A DNA stretch of 64,000 bases. It comes from Bacteroidota bacterium. GTDB taxonomy: Bacteria; Bacteroidota; Bacteroidia; Bacteroidales; Paludibacteraceae. The position numbers and the translations under genes were made by a program. Positions within the stretch are counted from its first letter, which is position 1. Each line of letters begins with the position of its first letter. The notes under the pieces are model-generated. The model searched no databases. It was not told the DNA's origin and was given only the letters and a program-made list of their open reading frames with translations. The stretch spans positions 1 through 64,000 of the forward strand of contig JAFNAS010000009.1 in assembly GCA_017860295.1 (NCBI GenBank). The letters are read 5' to 3'. Shown one piece after another: positions 8,613-16,279 of this stretch.

Positions 8613-8639
8613 CAAAGGTACAAAAATATTAGCGTCAAA
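8613..8639 (-). promoter_or_regulatory. Promoter of the his-obgE operon
   Basis: TACCTTTG on the minus strand (8620-8613) matches TAnnTTTG; a TTTG lies upstream at 8639-8636, with 15-base spacing instead of the usual 19. Transcription would start just before the leader peptide. Confidence 0.6.
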
Positions 8640-8694
8640 CCCAGCTTTTTATCTCAAAATATCAAAAATCCGAAGACTCCAACTTTCGTTTGAT

Positions 8695-10761
8695 CTAAAA
8701 TTGAAATCGCACCACCGTGTGTATATCGGTTTTATGGTTGCTGTTTATCAACTCCAAATCCGACCCAATCGTGTTTCTATCGGCATAAAATGTTTGAGCA
8801 ACCTTCAACCACACACTAAGTTTTTTCGATAAATTCCACTTACAATTACCAAACCATCGCCCACCCTGACCGTAAAGCATTGGAACCGAAAAGACGTAGG
8901 GCACATCTCGTTCATAGCTATAAATCCGGTTGTCGTAATTCACGGCATCAAACCATTCACACCTCACATTAAACGACAGCGGAAGTTTCCTGAAAACATA
9001 CGATACCTCCTGCGAAAACAACCAACCCCAAGTAGGCGATTCTTTCTCGCTCGACGCCCGGTTAACTTCCACCAGACTTTTTAGGACAAAGCGTTTATTT
9101 GCAGCAAACGACACCCAATAACGCAACGAAGCCAGATCGTAGCGTCCTGTAAAATCAGTTATCGAAATCTCAGTCAAATTTTTCTCTTTTTGCTTGTAAC
9201 GAATCCGCCAGTACATTTCCACTTTTTTAGTAGGAATATAATTGGCGGCCAGCAACGCATCGTAACCCACCGAAGGACTACTAACCGTATAACGCAACCA
9301 CGGAAAGGAATAAGCATCCGCATAGGCAACTATTTTCCAATGTTTTATCGGATAAATTTCAAATCCAAAATAAAAGCCTTCTTCATTATTTACTTTTGAA
9401 CCTTCGGCAAATGCATTTGCCAGCAAAACATCATATCGTTTCGAATAATAACGATATAAGGCGACCAGATTAACTCTCGATACCGGACTGACCGTAAAAC
9501 CGTTGAGCACAGCAAAACCACCTTTTGACTGTATTGCCTCCTCTCCAAAAAACGTAAATTTTTTAAGTCGAAAACGATAATTAAGTCCTCCTGCCAACTG
9601 ATGATTTCCTCTAAAAAAGAACATATTGTAAGGTTTCAGCTCCGGCTCCAAAGTACGACTGAGGCGAGTATCGACAACCGTAAATCCCAGATAAAAGTTG
9701 GTAACCCGCCAGCTCCAATTGCCTCCGACCACCTGCGTCGCAATCCTGTCCTTATGATTCAGATCACTCACCGTACGATGTAAACCATCCGTTTTGATGT
9801 AAGAAAATGCCGTTCCGGTAGAATCTCCGTCAAACAATTTATACGAATAAAATGCCGACAATTCGGACTTTCCGATTTTAACGGTAGCTCCAATTCCTCT
9901 CAAAAAATTATATTCGTCGGTAGATGAACTCTTTTGCAGACCCGAATTTCGCGGAAGCACATTCATCACATCGGTCGACTTCCCCATACTAACCTCCGGA
10001 TGAATAACTAATCCTAAACCAAAATTTGCCTTTAAGTTTCCTAAAACAAGCGTTTTGAGCCGTCCCAAATGATTTAGCTGCACATACCCCGAATAAAAAT
10101 CAAACCCTTTATGATACCTGCCCCAAAATTGTTCGCCTGCATCTTTTTCCCCAACCAGACCAACATCAATTTTATCGCCGGAACGAAACGAATATTTTAC
10201 CGAAAGATAGTTCGGATCTCCGACATAGCGTTTATCTTCAGCTTCTGCAGCAACATTATCGGTCGTACTTACATACCCCTGCTTTTGCTCCCATATCCTC
10301 GACCCTCGTAAAGAAATCTCATTTTTACCCCACCTCAATAAATCTTTCACCGAAGGAAATTCGTTTTGCTTTGTTCCCGTTTCGCCCACATACACAAACG
10401 GCAATAAATTACGAATCAGAAACATATCAAAACCCTCCACCAATTGAAGCTCGTAAATGGTCTGCATCCGCTTCTGACGATAAAGGTAGTAGAGTAGATT
10501 TTCAATTTGCTTATCGCTAAGAAATTGTAATTTCTCCAACACCTCCTTACTCGTATTATTAAGATTTATACGATTTTGAGCAAAATAATTCAAATCATCC
10601 TCCAATGTCGTCAAATCCAGATCCGACTCCTTGTCGGCGGTAAGCATCTCGTAAATCCGGGAAATAACAACTGCCGTATTTTCCTGCGGTTCCTGTGCCT
10701 CTCCGATAGACAAAACAAACACCGGTAAAAGAATTCCTATAAAAAATTTCTTCTTTGTCAT
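8695..10761 (-). CDS. Helix-hairpin-helix outer-membrane barrel protein
   Basis: A 688-residue exported protein. After a signal peptide (MTKKKFFIGILLPVFVLSIGEAQ), residues about 45-130 contain two ComEA-like helix-hairpin-helix units (INLNNTSKEVLEKLQFLSDKQIENLLYY and IYELQLVEGFDMFLIRNLLPFV). The remaining 550 residues have alternating aromatic beta-strands and end with HTVVRFQF, a C-terminal phenylalanine typical of outer-membrane barrels. Such HhH-barrel proteins are widespread in Bacteroidota and have no settled function; a role in DNA or other surface binding would be speculation. It begins six bases after the preceding barrel-protein gene and is probably translated with it. Confidence 0.75.
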   Translation of the reverse strand: MTKKKFFIGILLPVFVLSIGEAQEPQENTAVVISRIYEMLTADKESDLDLTTLEDDLNYFAQNRINLNNTSKEVLEKLQFLSDKQIENLLYYLYRQKRMQTIYELQLVEGFDMFLIRNLLPFVYVGETGTKQNEFPSVKDLLRWGKNEISLRGSRIWEQKQGYVSTTDNVAAEAEDKRYVGDPNYLSVKYSFRSGDKIDVGLVGEKDAGEQFWGRYHKGFDFYSGYVQLNHLGRLKTLVLGNLKANFGLGLVIHPEVSMGKSTDVMNVLPRNSGLQKSSSTDEYNFLRGIGATVKIGKSELSAFYSYKLFDGDSTGTAFSYIKTDGLHRTVSDLNHKDRIATQVVGGNWSWRVTNFYLGFTVVDTRLSRTLEPELKPYNMFFFRGNHQLAGGLNYRFRLKKFTFFGEEAIQSKGGFAVLNGFTVSPVSRVNLVALYRYYSKRYDVLLANAFAEGSKVNNEEGFYFGFEIYPIKHWKIVAYADAYSFPWLRYTVSSPSVGYDALLAANYIPTKKVEMYWRIRYKQKEKNLTEISITDFTGRYDLASLRYWVSFAANKRFVLKSLVEVNRASSEKESPTWGWLFSQEVSYVFRKLPLSFNVRCEWFDAVNYDNRIYSYERDVPYVFSVPMLYGQGGRWFGNCKWNLSKKLSVWLKVAQTFYADRNTIGSDLELINSNHKTDIHTVVRFQF

Positions 10762-10767
10762 TTCCTT

Positions 10768-11577
10768 TCAAAAATGATATTGCAAAGCCCCTACCGAAGT
10801 AATCCCCAACACAGGATGACGTTCAAAATCAACGTCAAACAAAAAACCTCCCACCTTTACACCACAACCCAAAGTTGGAACAAACGACGGTCCGTAACCA
10901 CCCACCCGAACCACTACCGCCGGCATCAGTCGATATTCGAACCCTACCCGACAGACACAAACATGATATAACACTTTGTCTAATTGACACAACCATTGGA
11001 ATCCATCCGAAAACAAATACTGCATTCCCAACGAGAATACACATGGAATATCTTTGACAATATCCCGATACTTTAATTGCTGGCAAGTGGGATTAAAAAC
11101 ACAAAAACCGACAGACAGATCGGGTATTAATTCAGAGAGCAAACCTACCTGCGGAACTACAACACCTTTGCGTCCCATTGTACTTGAAAACGAAGCCGAA
11201 TAATAGTTAAACTGGACACCCATTGTCAAATACCGGTCAAACGTACGAGCCAAAGAGATACCGGCAAACATCTCCGAATAAACCGAATAACCAAAACGAG
11301 ACACAGAAGCACCTACGCTGAGTAACGACGTCGGTATCGAAAAAGATAACGCCTGAATCGATAATTCTTTCATTGCAAAACGGCTTTCATAAGTTGCCGA
11401 TATAGCATTCCGATCGCTTGTAGCCAACAATGCTGGGTTATAAAAATGTTGCCATTCACCTTTTTGAGCAACCGAAACACCACCGGCAAAATGGGACGCG
11501 GGAACAAAATCGACTATTTGTGCAGGACAAGACAAACAGCCAAACAAAAATATTATATTAACCAAATAATATCTCAC
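10768..11577 (-). CDS. PorV/PorQ-like outer-membrane beta-barrel protein
   Basis: A 269-residue protein with a signal peptide (ending LSCPAQ) and beta-strand-rich sequence ending GALQYHF. The early motif GGVSVAQKGEWQHFYNPALL resembles the PorV/PorQ group, in which a GG-VS then NPA segment is typical. PorQ itself is longer, and no other type IX secretion gene is near, so I leave the function open. The start is GTG at 11577; the overlapping ATG two bases upstream runs straight into a stop. The gene is tightly coupled to the HhH barrel gene (six-base gap), implying a shared outer-membrane job. Confidence 0.65.
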   Translation of the reverse strand: MRYYLVNIIFLFGCLSCPAQIVDFVPASHFAGGVSVAQKGEWQHFYNPALLATSDRNAISATYESRFAMKELSIQALSFSIPTSLLSVGASVSRFGYSVYSEMFAGISLARTFDRYLTMGVQFNYYSASFSSTMGRKGVVVPQVGLLSELIPDLSVGFCVFNPTCQQLKYRDIVKDIPCVFSLGMQYLFSDGFQWLCQLDKVLYHVCVCRVGFEYRLMPAVVVRVGGYGPSFVPTLGCGVKVGGFLFDVDFERHPVLGITSVGALQYHF

Positions 11578-11581
11578 ATGG

Positions 11582-11612
11582 CAAATATAAACTGAAAATT
11601 ATATTTTTCCAA
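11582..11612 (-). promoter_or_regulatory. Promoter of the outer-membrane pair
   Basis: TATATTTG (11589-11582) fits TAnnTTTG with TTG 20 bases upstream (11612-11610). The box ends only five bases before the GTG start codon, so the transcript would be nearly or fully leaderless. Confidence 0.5.
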
Positions 11613-11862
11613 ATTATGATATCTCGGGCATATTATATCAACGCAATGGGCATTATCGCTTCTCACAAATCACAAAACGCGAAGCTTAAGTTCGCATTTT
11701 CAGAAAAAGAAAGAAGAAAAATCAACAATCAGAAAGCAAAACAATGTCTTTCCAAGGCGTAGTTTAAGAAAAATGCGAGGAAAGAGCACACTTATAACGC
11801 ACAATATATGAATAATATACGTCTAATTACAAAAGAAATATTACAAAAAACAGAAAGAATCA
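11590..11862. other. Intergenic region, no gene
   Basis: No convincing reading frame. A near-palindrome GCGAAGCTTAAGTTCGC and an A-rich stretch are present; nothing further can be supported. Confidence 0.5.
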
Positions 11863-11892
11863 TTGCAAAAGAAGAAAAAAGCCTTACCTTTG
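11863..11892 (+). promoter_or_regulatory. Promoter of tRNA-fMet
   Basis: TTG at 11863-11865, a 19-base spacer and TACCTTTG at 11885-11892: a textbook Bacteroidota promoter, 11 bases before the mature tRNA. Confidence 0.8.
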
Positions 11893-11903
11893 CAGAACAA
11901 AAT

Positions 11904-11976
11904 CGCGGAGTAGAGCAGTTGGCAGCTCGTCAGGCTCATAACCTGGAGGCCGGTGGTTCGAGTCCATCCTCCGCAA
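11904..11976 (+). tRNA. tRNA-fMet (CAT), initiator
   Basis: Cloverleaf with acceptor CGCGGAG/CTCCGCA. The unpaired C1-A72 is the mark of the initiator tRNA. Anticodon loop CTCATAA (CAT), T loop TTCGAGT, 73 bases; CCA is not encoded. It has its own promoter and a perfect terminator, so it is a single-gene unit. Confidence 0.95.
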
Positions 11977-11980
11977 CTAA

Positions 11981-12009
11981 AAAAGGGAAAGATTAAGTCT
12001 TTCCCTTTT
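11981..12009. terminator. Bidirectional terminator, tRNA-fMet and alkylation repair gene
   Basis: A 12-bp perfect stem AAAAGGGAAAGA/TCTTTCCCTTTT with a five-base loop lies between the converging tRNA gene and the minus-strand gene ending at 12014. Confidence 0.85.
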
Positions 12010-12013
12010 ATTT

Positions 12014-12706
12014 TTATATATCAAATCGGTACTTCAAATCCGTTTGAACCTCTTCATAAATATATCGTTCGGCTCTGTTTGAAGAGGCTGCAAAACAGTC
12101 AACAAACGACAACATCGTTTTTGCATCCTCCAGATTCACACTTCCTTGCTTTCGCAAGAAAAGCGCCATTGCCCGATAAACTACCACTTCGTTTATATGC
12201 CGGTTTTGCTTTACCTGCAACAATATCTCTTGCTTTTGATCAAGAGAGAGATTATTCCATCCAAATGCAGCACAAAAAAAGCCGATAGCGCATTTCCAAT
12301 AATTATCAGACCGTACCCATTCTTCTGCTTTAACGCCAACAAATGGTAAGTGACACAACAAGTTTCTACTAAGATTTTCGGCAAGCTCCAGCGTAGACAC
12401 ATCGCTCACCCACTCTTCCGCCCGAACCGCATCGAAATCAGCTTCGGGATAAAGAAATGTTGCCACTAACATCGTCTCCCGGATCTTCTCATACCACAAT
12501 GCCTGAGCCAAAGTCTCATCTTTAGAATATTCCTCTGACAGATGCTTAATTTCGGACAATGACACACCGTAATTTTTAGAATAAAAAACACCGATTTTCT
12601 CCATTTGCTCCGCTGTTACCCCATTCATTTTCAGGTAAATTTTCCGCTTTATACTATGCAATTGCTGTTGCACCTCAGCCGAGAAGTACATATATTTTGT
12701 AGTCAT
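12014..12706 (-). CDS. DNA alkylation repair protein, AlkD-like
   Basis: A 230-residue, largely helical protein matching the HEAT-repeat DNA glycosylase family that removes bulky or cationic alkylated bases without base flipping. Typical segments are the N-terminal YLKMNGV...MEKIGVFYSKNYGVSLSEI, LAQALWYEKIRETMLVATFLYP and EWVSDVSTLELAENLSRNLL, followed by helical repeats (EEWVRSDNYWKCAIGFFCAAF). Bacteroidota members of this length are usually annotated as DNA alkylation repair protein. I cannot confirm the catalytic Asp/Trp set by eye. The gene stands alone, with its own terminator shared with tRNA-fMet. Confidence 0.75.
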   Translation of the reverse strand: MTTKYMYFSAEVQQQLHSIKRKIYLKMNGVTAEQMEKIGVFYSKNYGVSLSEIKHLSEEYSKDETLAQALWYEKIRETMLVATFLYPEADFDAVRAEEWVSDVSTLELAENLSRNLLCHLPFVGVKAEEWVRSDNYWKCAIGFFCAAFGWNNLSLDQKQEILLQVKQNRHINEVVVYRAMALFLRKQGSVNLEDAKTMLSFVDCFAASSNRAERYIYEEVQTDLKYRFDI

Positions 12707-12797
12707 ATCCTATTTGCAAATAATTAATAAACAGACGTTTATTTTTATATTCTATTTTTCATCCACAAAAACTTGGTTAGAACCGATATTTACACTA

Positions 12798-12805
12798 CTT
12801 TTGCA
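12798..12805 (+). promoter_or_regulatory. Promoter box of tRNA-His
   Basis: TACTTTTG matches TAnnTTTG, 15 bases before the tRNA; a TTG lies 22 bases upstream (12773-12775), slightly too far. Confidence 0.55.
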
Positions 12806-12819
12806 CCGCAAATAAATGG

Positions 12820-12891
12820 TGGCTGTAGCTCAGTGGTAGAGTAGTGGATTGTGGTTCCATTGGTCGTGGGTTCGAAACCCATCTGCCACCC
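12820..12891 (+). tRNA. tRNA-His (GTG)
   Basis: The acceptor includes the extra G-1 (12820) facing C73, a His identity element. Anticodon loop carries GTG; T arm GTGGG/CCCAT with loop TTCGAAA. CCA is not encoded. The acceptor stem has a U6-U67 mismatch (12826 and 12884), also seen in tRNA-Trp of this window. Confidence 0.93.
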
Positions 12892-12892
12892 G

Positions 12893-12923
12893 AAAAAAGG
12901 AATAGTTTGACTATTCCTTTTTT
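12893..12923. terminator. Bidirectional terminator, tRNA-His and DUF5723 gene
   Basis: A 13-bp stem (12893-12905 with 12911-12923) ending in six Ts on the plus strand. Its right arm covers the stop codon of the converging minus-strand gene. Confidence 0.85.
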
Positions 12924-14313
12924 ATTTGCAATGACATGCGAATTTACGCTTCCGATCATTGAATGTCAGCGAAACACCAACATGCCCATTGACATATTTC
13001 GACTTATATGGAATTCCATCTGCAGTGTAATACAATGGCAGATAATCGGTAACGACAAAAAAGTTAATAAGGCCTGCTATTACATTTACACCCAGCCCCA
13101 GTGTTCCTTGATTGCCATTCAATAAGCCATAACTCAACGAGGCGTTGAACCAATACGCCGGACGAAGATTTAAGGATGCCAACAATTCATTGTAATAATA
13201 TCGTCCGCCAAACGTATTCACCAGTAAAAATCCCAAATCAACTTTTCGCTTCAACAAAGTATAATCGGCACCCAATCGAGCTGTGGCCGTTAACATGCTT
13301 ACATACGCATTACCTCCGAACGATGAAGAGTAGGTATGCTTCAACGAGTCCCGCCACTGCTTCCAGTCATCGTTTGTGTTGACGATAGAATAATTAAGTC
13401 CAGAGAACGACATGTTTGATTTCAACGAAGCCGACCAATCCTGTTTTTTCCAACGAATCAGACCCACATCATCAATCGATGCCGATAATTGCAACCGATC
13501 ATCATATTTATAAACTACTCCGGCATCAATGGCCATTCCCAAGCCGACAGGATGCAGAATAGAATTCAATTGAACATCTTTTGCCTGCACATAAGGCAGT
13601 CCGTTATCATCCGTCACCGCAACCGGAATCGTCATCCGAGCTCCACCCTTACCGAAAATATCGATATTTTGCATCCCTACATTGAGCTTCAGCGTAGAAG
13701 CCGAAAAGCCACCATGCATTTGACCAAAAAGCACTTTAAACTTTCCTCCCACCGTCCAGGTTTCGTCTATTCGTTTTGAATATCCGAAAGCCATTTCAAG
13801 GTAAGCAGACACATCTCCACCCAGTTTTTTGAAATCATACCGATTCACCGATAACGTATCGGGAGCTCCGTTGAGCAACAACGACACAAGCGATTTGGGG
13901 ACATTCAGTCCCATCTTGTAGCGTTCGCTCAGTCCGAAAGTAAAATAACCTTCCGGCAATCGGAATCCGAATCCGAGTAAGTTCACCCGATACTCATTAA
14001 TGATATTTGTCGTCGATTTGAGGGCATTTAATAAAATGGCATGATTGGCATCTGGATGAAGATACGTCATCCACATCCCATTTCGTTTTACAAGCACATC
14101 TTGCACCGACACCGAATTATTACCCAACACAAAAGCCACTCCCGAGACAACAGGAAGGTCGATGTAAAATTTCTGAACAGGGATAAATGCAGGGTTAAGA
14201 ACATTGCGCGCTGGAACATTTTCCATATAGTACAACGTATTAACCTGTGCATTCAAAACACAGGAAAACAGCAAGACCAAGCATGTAAAACAACAAGAGT
14301 AGTATTTTCGCAT
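12922..14313 (-). CDS. DUF5723 family outer-membrane protein
   Basis: A 463-residue exported beta-barrel-type protein. I place the start at ATG 14313, giving a signal peptide MRKYYSCCFTCLVLLFSCVLNAQ; the frame extends 35 codons further upstream but without signal-like sequence. The mature N-terminus VNTLYYMENVPARNVLNPAFIPVQKFYIDLP is the hallmark of Bacteroidota DUF5723 proteins, and strands such as FGFRLPEGYFTFGLSERYKMGLNVP continue to the end. The function of the family is unknown. The gene is monocistronic, bounded by the tRNA-His terminator downstream and by the pit terminator upstream. Confidence 0.75.
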   Translation of the reverse strand: MRKYYSCCFTCLVLLFSCVLNAQVNTLYYMENVPARNVLNPAFIPVQKFYIDLPVVSGVAFVLGNNSVSVQDVLVKRNGMWMTYLHPDANHAILLNALKSTTNIINEYRVNLLGFGFRLPEGYFTFGLSERYKMGLNVPKSLVSLLLNGAPDTLSVNRYDFKKLGGDVSAYLEMAFGYSKRIDETWTVGGKFKVLFGQMHGGFSASTLKLNVGMQNIDIFGKGGARMTIPVAVTDDNGLPYVQAKDVQLNSILHPVGLGMAIDAGVVYKYDDRLQLSASIDDVGLIRWKKQDWSASLKSNMSFSGLNYSIVNTNDDWKQWRDSLKHTYSSSFGGNAYVSMLTATARLGADYTLLKRKVDLGFLLVNTFGGRYYYNELLASLNLRPAYWFNASLSYGLLNGNQGTLGLGVNVIAGLINFFVVTDYLPLYYTADGIPYKSKYVNGHVGVSLTFNDRKRKFACHCK

Positions 14314-14395
14314 ACAATGTAACAAAGCCAGGTTAATAAGACCTACTGCATTGACGGAGAATTGACTGATGGCGATATTTTTCGCCGTCAAAAAT

Positions 14396-14433
14396 AAAAA
14401 AAACTGCTCAAGAAACACCTCAAGCAGCTTTTA
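14396..14433 (-). terminator. Terminator of the pit operon
   Basis: On the minus strand AAAAGCTGCTTGAG pairs with CTTGAGCAGTTTTT using three G-U pairs and is followed by Ts. On the plus strand the same stem has internal mismatches, so it works for the minus transcript only. Confidence 0.75.
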
Positions 14434-14450
14434 TATGACTATTTAATAAT

Positions 14451-15494
14451 TTAATGCACACCACATAGTTTAAATATCCAATACACCATTGCTGCTATCA
14501 AACCGCTGATCGGAATCGTAATGACCCATGCAACCAGCAACTGACGGGTAATACCCCAACGCACTGCACTGATACGCTTCAACATTCCCACACCCATGAT
14601 AGAACCGGCAATGGTATGTGTTGTACTTACAGGGACTCCCAATCCCTGAGAAACCCCATAAAGAGTAATGGCTCCAGCAGTCTCTGCAGCAATCCCTTCA
14701 AACGGAGTTACCTTGGTAATACGGGTACCCATCGTCTTGATAATACGCATACCTCCCATCAAGGTACCTAAACCGATAGCCGTATAACACGAAATAGGCA
14801 ACCATTCCGGCACATGATGCAAATCTTTATGCGCCAACCACTCTGGCACATAAATTCCGTTCTGCGCACAATAACCATTATACACGGCCAATGCAGCCAT
14901 AATAATACCGATTACCTTTTGCGAGTCGGAGCCACCGTGACCCAAACTCAGTGCTGCCGAAGTAAACAATTGCAATCGCCGAAAAACATGATCGGCCTTA
15001 TACGAATTAAACCGTTTGAAAAGATTAATAACACAAGTTGCTATTATCAGCCCAGTAACAATTCCGATAAGAGGTGCGGCAAAAATAAACAAAACCGTCT
15101 TCTCAATTACTTCGGAGTTCACTACACTGAAACTCATTGCATGAGCCACCGCAGCACCGGCAAAGCCACCCATTAACGTATGCGACGAACTCGATGGAAT
15201 ACCAAAGCGCCAGGTAATTAAGTTCCAGGTAATACCGGCTACCACTCCCGCCAGGATTACAACCAGATTTATTGTTTCGGGATGTACCGTCTTCGAAACG
15301 GTATTTGCCACTTTCAGATCGAAAATCCAGAAAGCCAAAAAATTAAAAAACGCGGCCCAACAAACAGCCTGAAATGGGGTAAGAACTTTTGTAGAAATAA
15401 CCGTTGCAATGGAATTCGCGGCATCGTGAAAACCGTTGATCAGATCAAAAACAAAACAGGCAAGAATAATGATGATTAATAACGTAAAACTCAT
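14451..15494 (-). CDS. Inorganic phosphate transporter, PiT family
   Basis: A 347-residue membrane protein with about ten hydrophobic segments and both copies of the PiT signature: DLINGFHDAANSIATVIST near the N-terminus (residues 17-35) and GVPVSTTHTIAGSIMGVG near the C-terminus, plus GIPSSSSHTLMGG in the middle. PiT carriers take up metal-phosphate complexes by proton symport, or sodium in some groups. It starts six bases after a DUF47 gene, the normal partner of Pit in bacteria, so the two form an operon for low-affinity phosphate uptake. Confidence 0.93.
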   Translation of the reverse strand: MSFTLLIIIILACFVFDLINGFHDAANSIATVISTKVLTPFQAVCWAAFFNFLAFWIFDLKVANTVSKTVHPETINLVVILAGVVAGITWNLITWRFGIPSSSSHTLMGGFAGAAVAHAMSFSVVNSEVIEKTVLFIFAAPLIGIVTGLIIATCVINLFKRFNSYKADHVFRRLQLFTSAALSLGHGGSDSQKVIGIIMAALAVYNGYCAQNGIYVPEWLAHKDLHHVPEWLPISCYTAIGLGTLMGGMRIIKTMGTRITKVTPFEGIAAETAGAITLYGVSQGLGVPVSTTHTIAGSIMGVGMLKRISAVRWGITRQLLVAWVITIPISGLIAAMVYWIFKLCGVH

Positions 15495-15500
15495 AGCTAA

Positions 15501-16151
15501 TTACGCGTATTTAATCATTATATTTTCGATAACATCACAGACATCTTCACATTTATCGGTTACCGTTTCCAATTGATAATAAACATCTCGTCGCTTCAAT
15601 ATCTGAACCATATCCTTTTCGTGGTCAAAAAGACGCTCCAAACCAGTATACAAAAGATCATCTGCATGATTTTCGATACTATTAACATGCACCAGCGCCT
15701 TCACTACTTGATCTGTTTTTTTAAGATTTCTCAATCCCTGCACCGCCACATTCAGTTCTTCGGCAGCTTTATGAATCAAATCAACAGTAGCCAAAATGGT
15801 AGGATCATTCGTAGGATCAACCTTATAGAGCAACATGCTTTTTGCGGCCACATAAATAAAATCGGTCACATCGTCCAAGGCCGATATAAGGCTATGAACA
15901 TCTTCCCGGTCAAACGGCGTTATGAAATTACGCCCCAATTCTTCAAGTACCTTGTGAGTCAACTGATCGTTTGCATGTTCCACATCATGCATCTTATTTT
16001 TAATCTCACGACGCTTTACTTCATCCGGTTCGTTGACCAACTGAAGCAACAATTGCGCGATTAAACAAATGTTATTGGTATCTTCTTCGAATAGATCGAA
16101 AAAGATTCTTTCCTTTGGGATTAAGAGTTTAGCAAAGAAATTTGATTTCAT
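15501..16151 (-). CDS. DUF47 (PhoU-like) phosphate transport regulator
   Basis: A 216-residue all-helical cytoplasmic protein of the DUF47/PhoU-like family. It shows the N-terminal FFDLFEEDTNNICLIAQLL, the metal-binding EhaNDQLTHKVLEEL and DREDVHSLISALDDVTDFIY helices, and the C-terminal YQLETVTDKCEDVCDVIENI helix. Family members pair with Pit transporters and are thought to regulate them. It is the first gene of the two-gene operon, with a good promoter upstream at 16222-16252. Confidence 0.9.
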   Translation of the reverse strand: MKSNFFAKLLIPKERIFFDLFEEDTNNICLIAQLLLQLVNEPDEVKRREIKNKMHDVEHANDQLTHKVLEELGRNFITPFDREDVHSLISALDDVTDFIYVAAKSMLLYKVDPTNDPTILATVDLIHKAAEELNVAVQGLRNLKKTDQVVKALVHVNSIENHADDLLYTGLERLFDHEKDMVQILKRRDVYYQLETVTDKCEDVCDVIENIMIKYA

Positions 16152-16221
16152 TCAATAGCTGTTAGATTACAATGAGTTAAATAAAAAAATGCCCATAAAA
16201 ACTTCTCCTGCATTTTGCGAT

Positions 16222-16252
16222 CAAAGTTACCATGGACATTCCATTGTAACAA
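16222..16252 (-). promoter_or_regulatory. Promoter of the DUF47-pit operon
   Basis: TAACTTTG (16229-16222) with TTG 20 bases upstream (16252-16250), about 70 bases before the start codon. Confidence 0.6.
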
Positions 16253-16279
16253 AAAAATAATGTTACTATTGCTTAATTT

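Noticed and set aside
11808-11996. A 62-residue plus-strand frame
   Set aside because: It runs straight through the tRNA-fMet gene and its promoter; the tRNA explains the sequence.
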